A stretch of 64,000 bases of DNA, from assembly GCF_001613325.1 (NCBI RefSeq), contig NZ_BDCD01000021.1, forward strand, positions 124,001 through 188,000, written 5' to 3'. Of this stretch, positions 17,377 through 25,985 are shown one piece after another (the stretch's first letter is position 1; every line of letters starts with the position of its first letter). The position numbers and the translations under genes were made by a program. A model generated the notes under the pieces. The model was not told the origin of the DNA, did not search any database, and saw nothing but the letters and a program-made list of their open reading frames with translations. This DNA is from Nocardia yamanashiensis NBRC 100130. Lineage in GTDB: Bacteria; Actinomycetota; Actinomycetes; Mycobacteriales; Mycobacteriaceae.

Positions 17377-17415
17377 TGTACAATTTTTTCGAGAGACCGA
17401 GCAGATTTATGTACA
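17377..17415 (+). promoter_or_regulatory. Paired TGTACA palindromes upstream of vapB
   Basis: Two copies of ATGTACAA, each containing palindromic TGTACA (17377-17382 and 17410-17415), lie 33 bases apart, about three helical turns, just before the vapB ribosome-binding site AAGGAGG. The arrangement suits autoregulation by a dimeric VapB-VapC complex. Confidence 0.45.
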
Positions 17416-17425
17416 AGGAGGCGGC

Positions 17426-17650
17426 ATGTCCCTAACGCACATCGAGATCGACGACGAGGAACTCGAAACCGCCAAGCGGCTCGGCGGGCACCGCACCAAG
17501 ACCGCGGCCGTCGCCGCCGCCCTGCGGGAATACAACCAGCGCCTGTCCCGCGCAACTGCCTACGATCGCTACTTCGAGCTCGCTCAGGCATGGGATCTGG
17601 AAGGCGCGGAAGCCGCACACCGAGCCGAAAAGGAGCCCCCGCAACCGTGA
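17426..17650 (+). CDS. vapB: VapB-family antitoxin
   Basis: A 74-residue protein whose first part (THIEIDDEELETAKRLGG, then RTKTAAVAAALREY) is the ribbon-helix-helix VapB pattern of actinobacteria. The C-terminal part is charged and would wrap around the toxin. It should bind DNA as a dimer and neutralise the PIN-domain toxin encoded immediately downstream. ATG 17426 has a near-perfect AAGGAGG ribosome-binding site 5 bases upstream. Its stop overlaps the GTG start of vapC (GTGA), the usual coupling for such pairs. Confidence 0.85.
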   Translation: MSLTHIEIDDEELETAKRLGGHRTKTAAVAAALREYNQRLSRATAYDRYFELAQAWDLEGAEAAHRAEKEPPQP

Positions 17651-18072
17651 TCGGCTACCTGCTCGATTCCTCAGCTCTGTGGCGGATTCTCCGAGACCGC
17701 ACCGCATTCGAACAGTGGCGTGCTCCGGCACTCGACGGCGAACTGCATCACTGCTATCCACAGCGCATCGAATTCCTGCGCTCGGCAAGAAATCTGAAGG
17801 AGTACTCCGAGTACTGCCGGATGTACGAGGACCTCTACAACGAGGTCGCCGTACCGAAGTCCGCCGGCACCTGGATTGCCGGATTTCAATGGCGTGCCGC
17901 CGAAAATGGCAGCCATCAGGCATTCTCAGCCGTCGATCTGCAGATCTGCGCCACGGCCGCCTATCACGGACTCGTCGTGGTTCACGACGACAAGGACTTC
18001 GTGACCGCGGCGGGACTGGCCACCGAACTGCGTGAACGCAATGTGTTCGATGGTCCGGAACTGTCGAGCTGA
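17647..18072 (+). CDS. vapC: VapC-family PIN-domain ribonuclease toxin
   Basis: A 141-residue PIN-domain RNase. Acidic metal-binding residues are in place: D7 (LLDSSALWR), E42 (RIEFLRSAR), D97 (SAVDLQICATAA) and D115/D117 (VHDDKDF). VapC enzymes cut tRNA or rRNA and stop translation until bound by VapB. All the key residues are present, so the toxin looks intact. GTG 17647 overlaps the vapB stop. The next gene lies on the other strand 28 bases beyond the stop. Confidence 0.88.
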   Translation: MIGYLLDSSALWRILRDRTAFEQWRAPALDGELHHCYPQRIEFLRSARNLKEYSEYCRMYEDLYNEVAVPKSAGTWIAGFQWRAAENGSHQAFSAVDLQICATAAYHGLVVVHDDKDFVTAAGLATELRERNVFDGPELSS

Positions 18073-18100
18073 GTCGTCGCCTCCTCGCTCAGGACAGGGC

Positions 18101-18754
18101 TCAGCTGGGATCCGACCCACGAATGGCCGCCAGCCAAGTCGCGGTGGCCGCCGCCACCACCGTCGCCGCGACGAAAGCACCGGTCCCGCCACCTGCCACA
18201 TAAACCCACAACAACGCCGCGATGGGCGCCACCACTGCGGACTGCGCATCCAGCAGTAGACGGCGCCCCACCCGAGCGGCTTGCCCTGCCACCGCCACCG
18301 CGTGCGGATCCGGCCGTGTCGGATTGTCGATCAACCGGCCTACCGGCTCCCGGTCCCGCACGCGCCCCGATGGATAGATCCGTCCACCGCCGATATGCAC
18401 ACTGCGCGAGGACAATTCGGCATCCTCCTGGGTCAGCGTGGTCAATGCCGGATCGAAATACACCGGCAGCCATCGGGTCTTCCCACCCAAGGTGAACTCC
18501 AGCCAGCTCCGGCTGGTCAACCGGTACCGCTGCCGCACCCGCCGCACCGCCACATGCCGATGCTCCGCCGCCGGCATGCCGAACGGCAGCCGGCCCAGCG
18601 CCGTTGCGAACCGAATTCCGCTGTACCCCAGCACCACAACGATCAGCGCCAGCAGCATCCCGAACTGCTCCGGATCGGCGAACGGCACCCAGGCGAGGAT
18701 GCTCACCAGGGTGCCGATCGTCACGAGCAGCGGATAGGCCAGGGGGTGACCCAT
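18101..18754 (-). CDS. Conserved-looking membrane protein of unknown function
   Basis: A 217-residue protein with two hydrophobic segments near the N-terminus (residues about 8-25 and 32-50), a soluble middle of about 100 residues, and two more hydrophobic segments at the C-terminus. The middle part holds a WLEFTLGGKTRWLPVYFDP stretch and a VHIGGGRIYPSGRVRDREP stretch. No family was recognised. Start ATG 18754 lies 8 bases beyond the end of the peptide-binding-protein gene on the same strand, so it may be read as the last gene of that operon. Confidence 0.65.
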   Translation of the reverse strand: MGHPLAYPLLVTIGTLVSILAWVPFADPEQFGMLLALIVVVLGYSGIRFATALGRLPFGMPAAEHRHVAVRRVRQRYRLTSRSWLEFTLGGKTRWLPVYFDPALTTLTQEDAELSSRSVHIGGGRIYPSGRVRDREPVGRLIDNPTRPDPHAVAVAGQAARVGRRLLLDAQSAVVAPIAALLWVYVAGGGTGAFVAATVVAAATATWLAAIRGSDPS

Positions 18755-18762
18755 CCGGGGAA

Positions 18763-20442
18763 TCACTTCAGGAAGCCGATTTTGGTGTAGTCGAGCGAAG
18801 CCATGCCCGCCGCACCGTAGTTGGCCAGGTTGTCGCGCACCGCGACATTGCCGGGCGACTGCCACAGCGGCAGCGAGTGGCCTTCGGCGAAGATCGCCTG
18901 GTCTACCTGGTTGGCCAGCTTGATGGCTTCGGCCGGGTCCAGCTCGGACTGGGTCTTCTCGATCAGCGCGTTGAGCTCCGGCGAACCGATGCGGCCGTAG
19001 TTGCCCTGCAGGTCGTCGGGGTTGTAGGCCCAGATCTGGTTGATGCTGGCCAGCGGCTGCGGGTCGCCGAGCCACACCCATTGCGCCACATCGAAATCGC
19101 CCGGCTGGATCACGTCGGTGAAGTAAGCCTTGCCCGGCTTGGTGACGATCTCGAGCTTGACGCCGATCGCGGAGAGATTCTGCTGGATGATCTGCGCGAC
19201 CTGCACCCAGGTGTCGTCGTTGTACATCACGTCGCGGATGACCAGCTTGCGGCCGTCCTTCTCGCGCACATCACCATTGAGCTTCCAGCCCAGATCGTCG
19301 AGTTCCTTTGCCGCAGCGGCGGAGTCGAACTTCGGGGCGTTGTCCTGGTAGCCCTCCTGGCCCTGCAGGTAGATGTGGTTGTTCAGCGGCTTGGGGTCCT
19401 CGACCAGGCCGTTCTGCACGGCGGTCACGATGCCCTGCCGATCGATCGCCTTGCCGATCGCCACGCGGAGCTTGGCATCGGACAGGATCGAGCCGGGCGC
19501 GCCGTTGAAGGTGAAGTGCGCCCACTGGGGCCCGGGCGCGCGCCGGATGACCACGCCGGGTGTGCTCTTCACCGATTTGAGGTCGTCGCGGGTGGTGACA
19601 CCCACGGCATCGATCTCGTTGTTCTGCAGGGCGGGAATGAACGCCTTGCTGTCGTAGACGCTCATCGTGATGGTGTCGAGTTTCGGCTTGTCACCCCACC
19701 AGGTCGGGTTGTGCCCCAGAATGATCCGGGGTTCGCCACGGTTTACCGACTGCACGATGAACGGCCCCGCGCTCGGTCCCGGTCCGTTGACGAGGCTCTT
19801 GTTGAAAGCCTCCGGAGTCGAGGTCACCGACTTCGGGAACAGGAACGAGTTACCCGCGAATTGGCCCTGCCACGAGGCGTAGGGCTTGTTGAAGGTGATG
19901 ATGGCCTGGCGGTCGTCCACTCCGCGCTCGACCTTCTCCACCCGGTCGAAGCCATTGTTCGCCGCGATCAGGAATTCCTTGTTCTTCCCGCTCAGCGCCG
20001 CGGCCTCGGACTGGATGTCCTCCCAGGTGATGGGGGTGCCGTCGGACCAGACCGCCTTCGGGTTGATGGTGTAGGTGACCTCCTGCGGGCTGGTCTTGGT
20101 CAGCTCGACCGAGGTGAAGTAGTCGGTATTGACCGTCATCTTGCCGGCGGCGTCCACCCGGAAGGCCCGGGGCATGGTCGGTTTCAGGACCGCCCCGGTA
20201 TCCCCGTCGTTGCCGTCGTTGTGCAGGCCGTTCCAGTTCTCCGGCAGTGCGGTGAGCGCGACCCGCAGATTGCCGCCGTCCTTCAGATCGGCGACATCGT
20301 GCGGATTGATGTCATTGGTCGTGCCCAGCGCGGCCGCGGAGCCGGCCGGCGCCTCGGAGTCGCTGCCGCCGCAGCCCGCCGCCGCCAATGCCACCGCGAC
20401 CAGAGGAATAGTCAGCCGCATACCTATCGAGCGTGTCCTCAT
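18763..20442 (-). CDS. Peptide ABC transporter substrate-binding lipoprotein (SBP_bac_5 type)
   Basis: A 559-residue exported protein. The lipobox is LAAAGC, placing the lipidated Cys near residue 24. The mature part is a family 5 solute-binding protein (DppA/OppA type): VEL-KTSPQEVTYTINPKAVWSDGTPITWED near residue 120, and QPLASINQIWAYNPDDLQGNYGRIGSPELNALIEK toward the C-terminus. Start ATG 20442 follows GGAAAGGGCGACCG, a clear ribosome-binding site; longer upstream frames lack one. It captures peptides or peptide-like ligands for the adjacent DppBCDF-type genes, with the binding-protein gene last in the operon. Confidence 0.9.
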   Translation of the reverse strand: MRTRSIGMRLTIPLVAVALAAAGCGGSDSEAPAGSAAALGTTNDINPHDVADLKDGGNLRVALTALPENWNGLHNDGNDGDTGAVLKPTMPRAFRVDAAGKMTVNTDYFTSVELTKTSPQEVTYTINPKAVWSDGTPITWEDIQSEAAALSGKNKEFLIAANNGFDRVEKVERGVDDRQAIITFNKPYASWQGQFAGNSFLFPKSVTSTPEAFNKSLVNGPGPSAGPFIVQSVNRGEPRIILGHNPTWWGDKPKLDTITMSVYDSKAFIPALQNNEIDAVGVTTRDDLKSVKSTPGVVIRRAPGPQWAHFTFNGAPGSILSDAKLRVAIGKAIDRQGIVTAVQNGLVEDPKPLNNHIYLQGQEGYQDNAPKFDSAAAAKELDDLGWKLNGDVREKDGRKLVIRDVMYNDDTWVQVAQIIQQNLSAIGVKLEIVTKPGKAYFTDVIQPGDFDVAQWVWLGDPQPLASINQIWAYNPDDLQGNYGRIGSPELNALIEKTQSELDPAEAIKLANQVDQAIFAEGHSLPLWQSPGNVAVRDNLANYGAAGMASLDYTKIGFLK

Positions 20443-20510
20443 TCGGTCGCCCTTTCCGTCGGAGTTGTACCGGATCGCTTCGGGTTTCGCGCTGTCCGCA
20501 TGGTCGGCCG

Positions 20511-22385
20511 CTATCCGGCGACGACCGGGACGGGCACCGCGTCGATGAGAGCGCGGGTGTACACATGGCTGGGGTTGGCGAAGATCTCTTCCGCTCGGCC
20601 GTGCTCGACGATCCGGCCGTCCTTCATGACGGCGACGTCGTGAGCGAGGTTCCGCACCACCGAAAGATCGTGGGAGACGAACAGATACGACAGGCCGCGT
20701 TCGATCTGCAAGTCGCGCAGCAGATTCAGCACGCCGGCCTGAATGGACACGTCCAGTGACGAGACCGGCTCGTCCAGCACCAGGATCTCCGGCTCCAGCG
20801 CCAGCGCCCGCGCGATGCTGATGCGCTGCTTCTGGCCACCGGAGAAGTCGGTCGGATAGCGGTCCGCGTGTTCGGGCCGCAAGCCCACCTGCCGCAGCAA
20901 TTCCGGGACCCGGCGCTGGATTTCGTCGCGGGACCGGCCATCGATCTGCAATGGTTCGGCGATCGCGTCGAAGACCGGCAGCCGGGGATCCAGCGCGGAG
21001 GCCGGATCCTGGAAGACGATCTGCATCCGGCGGCGGATGTCCCGGCGGTCCGACTTGGTGAGGGTGGCGACGTTCTTGCCCAGGATCTCGATGCTGCCGG
21101 CCTCGGGCGGCAGCAGCTCCATGATCTGGGTGAGCGTGGTCGACTTCCCCGAACCGGATTCGCCCACGATGGCCAGCGTCCGGCCGGCGTGCAGTTCGAA
21201 CCCGATGCCGTCGACGGCCTTCACCTCGCCGACGCGCCGCTTGAACACCACACCGCGGGTGAGCGGGAAGGTCTTGCGCAGGTCGCTGACCTTCATCACG
21301 ACCTCGCGGGTATCGACCTCCGCGACCTCGTCCGGCTGTTCGATCTCCTTGCGGTAGGCCGTGAACAGCTCGGACGTACCGACTTCGGCGGTCCGGATGC
21401 AGGCGGCGCGATGCCCGGGTGCGGTGTCCTGCAGGGGCGGCTCGGCGGCCCGGCAGTCGTCGATCGAGATCGGGCAGCGCGGTTCGAAGGTGCAACCGCC
21501 CGGCAACGCGTGCATGGCCGGCGGCGATCCGATGATGGGGATGAGCGGGGTGCGCGGCGGACCGTCCAGCCGGGGAATGGAACCAAGCAGACCCACCGTG
21601 TAGGGCATTCTGGGTGCGTCGAAAAGCTTTGCGGCCGGCGCGGTTTCGACAATGCGGCCGGCGTACATGACCGCCACCCGATCGGCCAGCGTGGCCGCGA
21701 TCCCCATATCGTGGGTGATCATGACGACGCCCGCGCCGGTGATGTCACGCGCTTTCCGCAGCAGGTCGAGGATCTGCTTCTGCACGGTCACATCGAGCGC
21801 TGTGGTCGGCTCGTCGCAGATGATGAGTTCCGGATCGTTGGCGATCGCGATGGCGATCACGACTCGCTGCCGCATACCTCCCGAGAACTCGTGCGGGAAG
21901 GCGCGCGCCCGTAGCCGGGGTTCCGGGATACCCACCAGGTCGAGCAGGTCCACGGCCTTCGCATCGGCCTCGGCCTTGCTCATCTTGCCGTGGGCGAGCA
22001 GGGCTTCCGCGATCTGATCGCCTACCCGGTAGACCGGGGTCAGTGCGGAAAGCGGGTCCTGGAAGACCATCGACACACTGCTGCCGCGCAGCGTGGACAT
22101 CTGCTTGTCGCCCAAGCCCAGCAGTTCTCGCCCACGCAGCCGGATGGAGCCGCGAATGCGCGCCTGCTCCGGGAGCAAACCCATCACAGCCAGCGACGAC
22201 ACCGATTTGCCCGACCCGGATTCGCCGACGATGGCCAGCACTTCGCCGTCGTTCACGGTGTAGCCGACGCCCCGGACGGCGTCCACCCGGCCTTCCTCGC
22301 TCGGGAAGGAAACATGCAGATCCGAGACTTCCAGCAGCGGCGCGGTGGTGGTCTTACGGAGGCTCGGGGCCGAATTGTCAGTCAT
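20511..22385 (-). CDS. Fused dipeptide/oligopeptide ABC transporter ATPase (DppD-DppF type)
   Basis: A 624-residue protein with two complete ABC ATPase domains in tandem. Each has Walker A GESGSGKS, a signature (FSGGMRQRV in the first, FSGGQKQRI in the second) and Walker B (IICDEPT and LVLDEPV). The first domain ends in an oligopeptide-transporter C-terminal region with spaced cysteines (GGCTFEPRCPISIDDCR), which in this family can bind an Fe-S cluster. Fusion of DppD and DppF is common in actinobacteria. Its start overlaps the end of the upstream permease gene by 4 bases. Confidence 0.92.
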   Translation of the reverse strand: MTDNSAPSLRKTTTAPLLEVSDLHVSFPSEEGRVDAVRGVGYTVNDGEVLAIVGESGSGKSVSSLAVMGLLPEQARIRGSIRLRGRELLGLGDKQMSTLRGSSVSMVFQDPLSALTPVYRVGDQIAEALLAHGKMSKAEADAKAVDLLDLVGIPEPRLRARAFPHEFSGGMRQRVVIAIAIANDPELIICDEPTTALDVTVQKQILDLLRKARDITGAGVVMITHDMGIAATLADRVAVMYAGRIVETAPAAKLFDAPRMPYTVGLLGSIPRLDGPPRTPLIPIIGSPPAMHALPGGCTFEPRCPISIDDCRAAEPPLQDTAPGHRAACIRTAEVGTSELFTAYRKEIEQPDEVAEVDTREVVMKVSDLRKTFPLTRGVVFKRRVGEVKAVDGIGFELHAGRTLAIVGESGSGKSTTLTQIMELLPPEAGSIEILGKNVATLTKSDRRDIRRRMQIVFQDPASALDPRLPVFDAIAEPLQIDGRSRDEIQRRVPELLRQVGLRPEHADRYPTDFSGGQKQRISIARALALEPEILVLDEPVSSLDVSIQAGVLNLLRDLQIERGLSYLFVSHDLSVVRNLAHDVAVMKDGRIVEHGRAEEIFANPSHVYTRALIDAVPVPVVAG

Positions 22386-23338
22386 GCCTGAGCCTTTCCG
22401 GCGGGAGCGGCGCCCGCTGCCTTGCGTTCCTTGCGGCGGGAACGCGCCCGCTGCGCCGTGGGGTCGAAGGCATCCCGCAGGCCGTCACCGATCAGATTCG
22501 CGCAGAGCACGGTCGTGATCAGCAGGCCACCGGCGAACATGAACAGCCACGGGTAGGTGAGCGCGGAGGCGGTGCCCGCGGCGATCAGCGAACCCAGGGA
22601 CACGTCCGGGGCCTGCACACCGAAACCCAGGTAGCTGAGTCCGGTTTCGCCGAGGATGGCCGCGCCGATCGCCAGCGTGGTGTCGATGATGAGGATGGAC
22701 GCGATGTTCGGCACGATGTGCGTGACGATCACCTTCCACGTCGGTGCGCCCATGTACCTTGCCGCGCGGACGAATTCGCGCTCCCGCAGGCTCAGGGTGA
22801 GACCGCGCACGATACGCGCGCTGATCATCCAGCCGAAGACCGCGAGCAGGACGATCAGCAGCAGGATCGAGCCGTTGCCCTTGGTGCGCGGCGCGAAGAT
22901 GGCCACCACGATGAAGCTCGGCACCACCAGCAGCAGATCGACCACCCACATCAGGGCCCGGTCGGTCCAGCCGCCGAGCAGCCCGGCCAGCGATCCCACG
23001 ACGGTCGCGATCAGGGCCGAGATGAACGCCACGCTGAATCCGATGATCAGCGAGCGCTGCAGTCCGCGCAGCGTCTGCGCGAGCACGTCCTGACCGATCT
23101 GATTGGTGCCGAAGGGATGTTTGGAGCTGGGCGGCTTCAGCAGGGCGGTGTAGTCGAGCTGCTGGTAGTCGTAGGGCAGCAGCGGCGGTAGCGCGAAACT
23201 GCTGATCAGCAGGATCAGCAGGATCAGCGCCGAGGTCACGGCCACCTTGTTGCGCAGGAAGCGGCGCAGCACCAGCTTGCCGCGGCCGGACGCGGCGGGT
23301 TCCGGGGCGCCCTGAACGATGATCTCGGTGTCGGTCAT
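22382..23338 (-). CDS. Dipeptide/oligopeptide ABC transporter permease, DppC type
   Basis: A 318-residue inner-membrane permease. It has the DppC N-terminal helix, HPFGTNQIGQDVLAQTLRG near residue 75-95, about five further helices and the EAA loop (EREFVRAARYMGAPTWKVIVTHIVPN) that contacts the ATPase. The first residues MTDTEIIVQG were taken as the start because this ATG overlaps the upstream permease stop (ATGA) and gives normal length. It pairs with the DppB-type gene just upstream. Confidence 0.9.
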   Translation of the reverse strand: MTDTEIIVQGAPEPAASGRGKLVLRRFLRNKVAVTSALILLILLISSFALPPLLPYDYQQLDYTALLKPPSSKHPFGTNQIGQDVLAQTLRGLQRSLIIGFSVAFISALIATVVGSLAGLLGGWTDRALMWVVDLLLVVPSFIVVAIFAPRTKGNGSILLLIVLLAVFGWMISARIVRGLTLSLREREFVRAARYMGAPTWKVIVTHIVPNIASILIIDTTLAIGAAILGETGLSYLGFGVQAPDVSLGSLIAAGTASALTYPWLFMFAGGLLITTVLCANLIGDGLRDAFDPTAQRARSRRKERKAAGAAPAGKAQA

Positions 23339-24315
23339 GCGGTACGCACCCGGGGATCGAGGATGGCCAGGACGATATCGGACAGCAGTCCGCCGATCAG
23401 CACCATCAGTCCGCTGAAGGTCGCGATGGTGACGACCGGGTACAGGTCTTGGCGGTTGATCGAATCGATCAGCCATTCACCCACGCCGTGCCAGCCGAAG
23501 ATCTTCTCCGTGAAGGCGGCTCCGGTGATGAGCCCCGCCAGGCTGTAGGCGAACAGGGTGGCCATCGGGATGAGAGCGGTACGCAGGCCGTGTTTGTACA
23601 GCGCTTGCCGTCTCGTCAAGCCCTTGGCGCGGGCGGTTCGGATGAAATCGCTCTGCAGCACGTCGAGCATCGCATTGCGTTGGTAGCGGCTGTATCCCGC
23701 CATCGCGCCGAGGACCAGGCCGAGGGTCGGCACCACCATGTGCTGGGCGCGATCGACGATCTGGTTCCACAGTCCGTGCACGGCGTTCGCCGAGGTCTCC
23801 CCGGTGTAGAGGAAGATCTGCTTGCCGGTCGCCGTATTGATCTCCAGCGCACCGTATTTCAAGAGCGTGGCGAGCAGGAAGATCGGCGTGCTCAAGATCA
23901 GCAGCGACAACACGGTGGTGAAGTAGTCGCTGAACTTGTATTGGCGTATCGCGCCCGCCGCACCGACCAGGACGCCGAGCAGCGTGCCCAGTACCGATCC
24001 GATGATCAACAGCCGCAAGCTCACTCCGACCCGGCGCGGCAGTTCCTCGCTCACCGGCTGTCCGGCCAGGGTGGTGCCGAAGTCGCCCTCGGTCACCACG
24101 CCCTTGACCCAGTTCAAGTACCGCTGCGGGACGGGATCGTCCAGGTGCAGCTGTTCCCGCTTGGCATCGATCACCGACTGCGGAGGCCGCGGATTCCGCG
24201 CCTCCAGGCTTTCCAGCGGGTGGAACGTCCAACAGGCGAGAGAGAACGTAAGGAACGACGCCAGCACCAGCAGCACGACATAGTTCAGCGCACGTCGCAG
24301 CAGAAAACCGGCCAT
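23335..24315 (-). CDS. Dipeptide/oligopeptide ABC transporter permease, DppB type
   Basis: A 326-residue permease with the DppB N-terminal helix, then LDDPVPQRYLNWVKGVVTEGDFG around residues 57-79 and an EAA loop IRTARAKGLTRRQALYKHGLRTALIP. Six helices are expected. Two adjacent ATGs (24318 and 24315) could start it; GGAAGG lies 5 bases before the second, the better spacing, so 24315 was used. It is the first gene of the minus-strand operon B-C-DF-A. Confidence 0.9.
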   Translation of the reverse strand: MAGFLLRRALNYVVLLVLASFLTFSLACWTFHPLESLEARNPRPPQSVIDAKREQLHLDDPVPQRYLNWVKGVVTEGDFGTTLAGQPVSEELPRRVGVSLRLLIIGSVLGTLLGVLVGAAGAIRQYKFSDYFTTVLSLLILSTPIFLLATLLKYGALEINTATGKQIFLYTGETSANAVHGLWNQIVDRAQHMVVPTLGLVLGAMAGYSRYQRNAMLDVLQSDFIRTARAKGLTRRQALYKHGLRTALIPMATLFAYSLAGLITGAAFTEKIFGWHGVGEWLIDSINRQDLYPVVTIATFSGLMVLIGGLLSDIVLAILDPRVRTA

Positions 24316-24348
24316 CATTCCCTTCCGGGGTCGAGTCTTAGCCCCAGA

Positions 24349-25080
24349 TCATAGGGACCACTGCCCCGTACCGCGTGTCCATCGCTCCCCCGCACCGTCG
24401 CGCGTGGCGCGTTGCCCCGCTTCGAGGTCGAGCACCTCCATCAATGTCGGGTCCTCGTCGATGGCATGCCACAGGTGCCCGAGCTTCGCGCCGGGCCCGG
24501 CATCGGAGCTGCCGATCAGCTGCCACATGCCGTCGTCCGCGTCGTGGGTGACGAGCAGCACCGGCTCCTCTTGTTCGAAGACCTCTTTGGTCTGAATGCA
24601 ATTGGTGCGCCAGATCCAATGCTTCATCCACCAGGCGCGCGGATCGCGTTCCATCACCCGATCCACCACCCACCAGATGAACGGCAGGTCCTGGTGTGCG
24701 AGGCCTTCCGCGCGGGTGAAGTCCCGGCCGCCCTGCGGCACCGATTCGAACGGCGTGTCGACGAGCCCGTACGCGTGGGTGCCGTCGTGCGGGAACACCA
24801 CGATGTGAAAGGTCCCGCCGCCTTCGTTCCCGGCTCCGATGCCGACGGTCATCCGCCCGGCCTGTTCGTCGCCGCCGGTGATCCATCCGAGCGCGTAGGA
24901 CGCCAGCTCGCCTTGCGGTCCGATGAACTCGCCGAACGCCCGCCGGTCCATGCCGGTCGCGTCCGCCGTCGGCACTTCGACCATCCGGCCGGGAATCACC
25001 TGTACATCCACCAGCCGGATGCTAGCTCTCCTCCGCTTTCCGCGCCGGTCCGCGCCATCGAGCCCGCGATTGTCCGGCAA
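24349..25080 (-). CDS. Hypothetical protein
   Basis: Up to 243 residues; soluble, no signal or membrane segment. It contains WITGGDEQAGRMTVGIGAGNEGGGTFH, PHDGTHAYGLVDTPFESVPQGG and a WWVVDRVMERDPRAWWMKHW segment rich in Trp. I recognise no family. The start is uncertain: a strong GGAGGAG lies inside the longest frame about 12 bases before GTG 25011, which would remove the first 23 residues, a basic stretch that looks non-conserved. It lies 33 bases beyond the start of the dppB-type gene on the same strand and might lead that operon. Confidence 0.6.
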   Translation of the reverse strand: MPDNRGLDGADRRGKRRRASIRLVDVQVIPGRMVEVPTADATGMDRRAFGEFIGPQGELASYALGWITGGDEQAGRMTVGIGAGNEGGGTFHIVVFPHDGTHAYGLVDTPFESVPQGGRDFTRAEGLAHQDLPFIWWVVDRVMERDPRAWWMKHWIWRTNCIQTKEVFEQEEPVLLVTHDADDGMWQLIGSSDAGPGAKLGHLWHAIDEDPTLMEVLDLEAGQRATRDGAGERWTRGTGQWSL

Positions 25081-25138
25081 TGCTTCCGATGTGGTGACGA
25101 GGCGATCGCAGTCCCGGTAACGGACCGTTCATTCGCGC

Positions 25139-25144
25139 TACAGT
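25139..25144 (+). promoter_or_regulatory. -10 element TACAGT of the HAD phosphatase gene
   Basis: TACAGT (TANNNT class) ends exactly 7 bases before GTG 25152 and there is no Shine-Dalgarno sequence, so transcription should start at or next to the start codon. Confidence 0.55.
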
Positions 25145-25151
25145 CATAGCG

Positions 25152-25982
25152 GTGACTCTCTTTCACCTGCCCAAACCCAAGATGGTCGCCACGGATGTCG
25201 ATGGCACGCTCATCGACAATGGTGAGCAGGTGAGCACGCGCACGAAAGCCGCGGTAGACGCCCTTATCGCGGACGGTGTGCCGTTCGTGCTCGCCACCGG
25301 CCGACCGCCCCGCTGGATCGATCCGGTGGTGGACGGTCTCGGTTACGCGCCGTTGTGCGTGTGCGCGAACGGGGCCGTCATCTACGACAGCGCCTCCGAT
25401 CGGATTCTGTCGGCGCGAACCCTGGATGTGGAGACGCTGGCCTGGGCCGCGGACCTGGCGGAACGGCTACTACCCGGGTGCGGGCTGGCGGCGGAGCGGA
25501 TCGGGCAGAGCGCCCACGATGCCGCTACCACGCAGTTCGTGAGTTCGCCGGAGTACGAGCACGCCTGGCTGAACCCGGACGACACCCGGGTGTCGCGGGC
25601 CGAAGTGATCGCCTCGCCCGCCATCAAGATGCTGATCCGGCTGCCGGGGGCGCTGAGCGGCGATATGCGGGCCGTGCTGGAGCCCGCCCTGGGCGGCCGC
25701 GCCGATCTCACCTATTCGACCGATCACGGGCTGATCGAACTGTCCGCGCCGGGCGTCACCAAGGCCACCGGGCTGGCGACGGTGGCGCAGCGGCTCGGCG
25801 TGCAGCATTCGGCGCTGATCGCGTTCGGCGATATGCCCAATGATGTTCCGATGCTGCGCCTGGCCGGGCACGGGGTGGCCATGGGCAATGCGCATCAGGA
25901 GGCCAAGGACGCCGCCGACGAGGTGGCCGCCCCCAACCACGAGGACGGCGTGGCGCAAGTCCTCGAGCGTTGGTGGGCGTGA
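25152..25982 (+). CDS. HAD-superfamily Cof-type phosphatase
   Basis: A 276-residue HAD hydrolase of the Cof subfamily (IIB cap). Motif I VATDVDGTLID is at about residues 11-21 with the nucleophile Asp, and the motif III/IV pair is FGDMPNDVPML near residue 226-236. Such enzymes dephosphorylate sugar phosphates, flavin or pyridoxal phosphates. From memory, M. tuberculosis Rv3813c is a HAD protein next to Rv3811, matching this gene's position beside the PGRP amidase. GTG 25152 looks leaderless (TACAGT 7 bases upstream). Confidence 0.87.
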   Translation: MTLFHLPKPKMVATDVDGTLIDNGEQVSTRTKAAVDALIADGVPFVLATGRPPRWIDPVVDGLGYAPLCVCANGAVIYDSASDRILSARTLDVETLAWAADLAERLLPGCGLAAERIGQSAHDAATTQFVSSPEYEHAWLNPDDTRVSRAEVIASPAIKMLIRLPGALSGDMRAVLEPALGGRADLTYSTDHGLIELSAPGVTKATGLATVAQRLGVQHSALIAFGDMPNDVPMLRLAGHGVAMGNAHQEAKDAADEVAAPNHEDGVAQVLERWWA

Positions 25983-25985
25983 GTC

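Noticed and set aside
18763..21495. A 910-codon open frame covering the peptide-binding protein and part of the ATPase gene on the minus strand
   Set aside because: Only the part from 20442 has a ribosome-binding site, signal peptide and family match. The upstream part is an out-of-frame shadow of the ABC ATPase gene.
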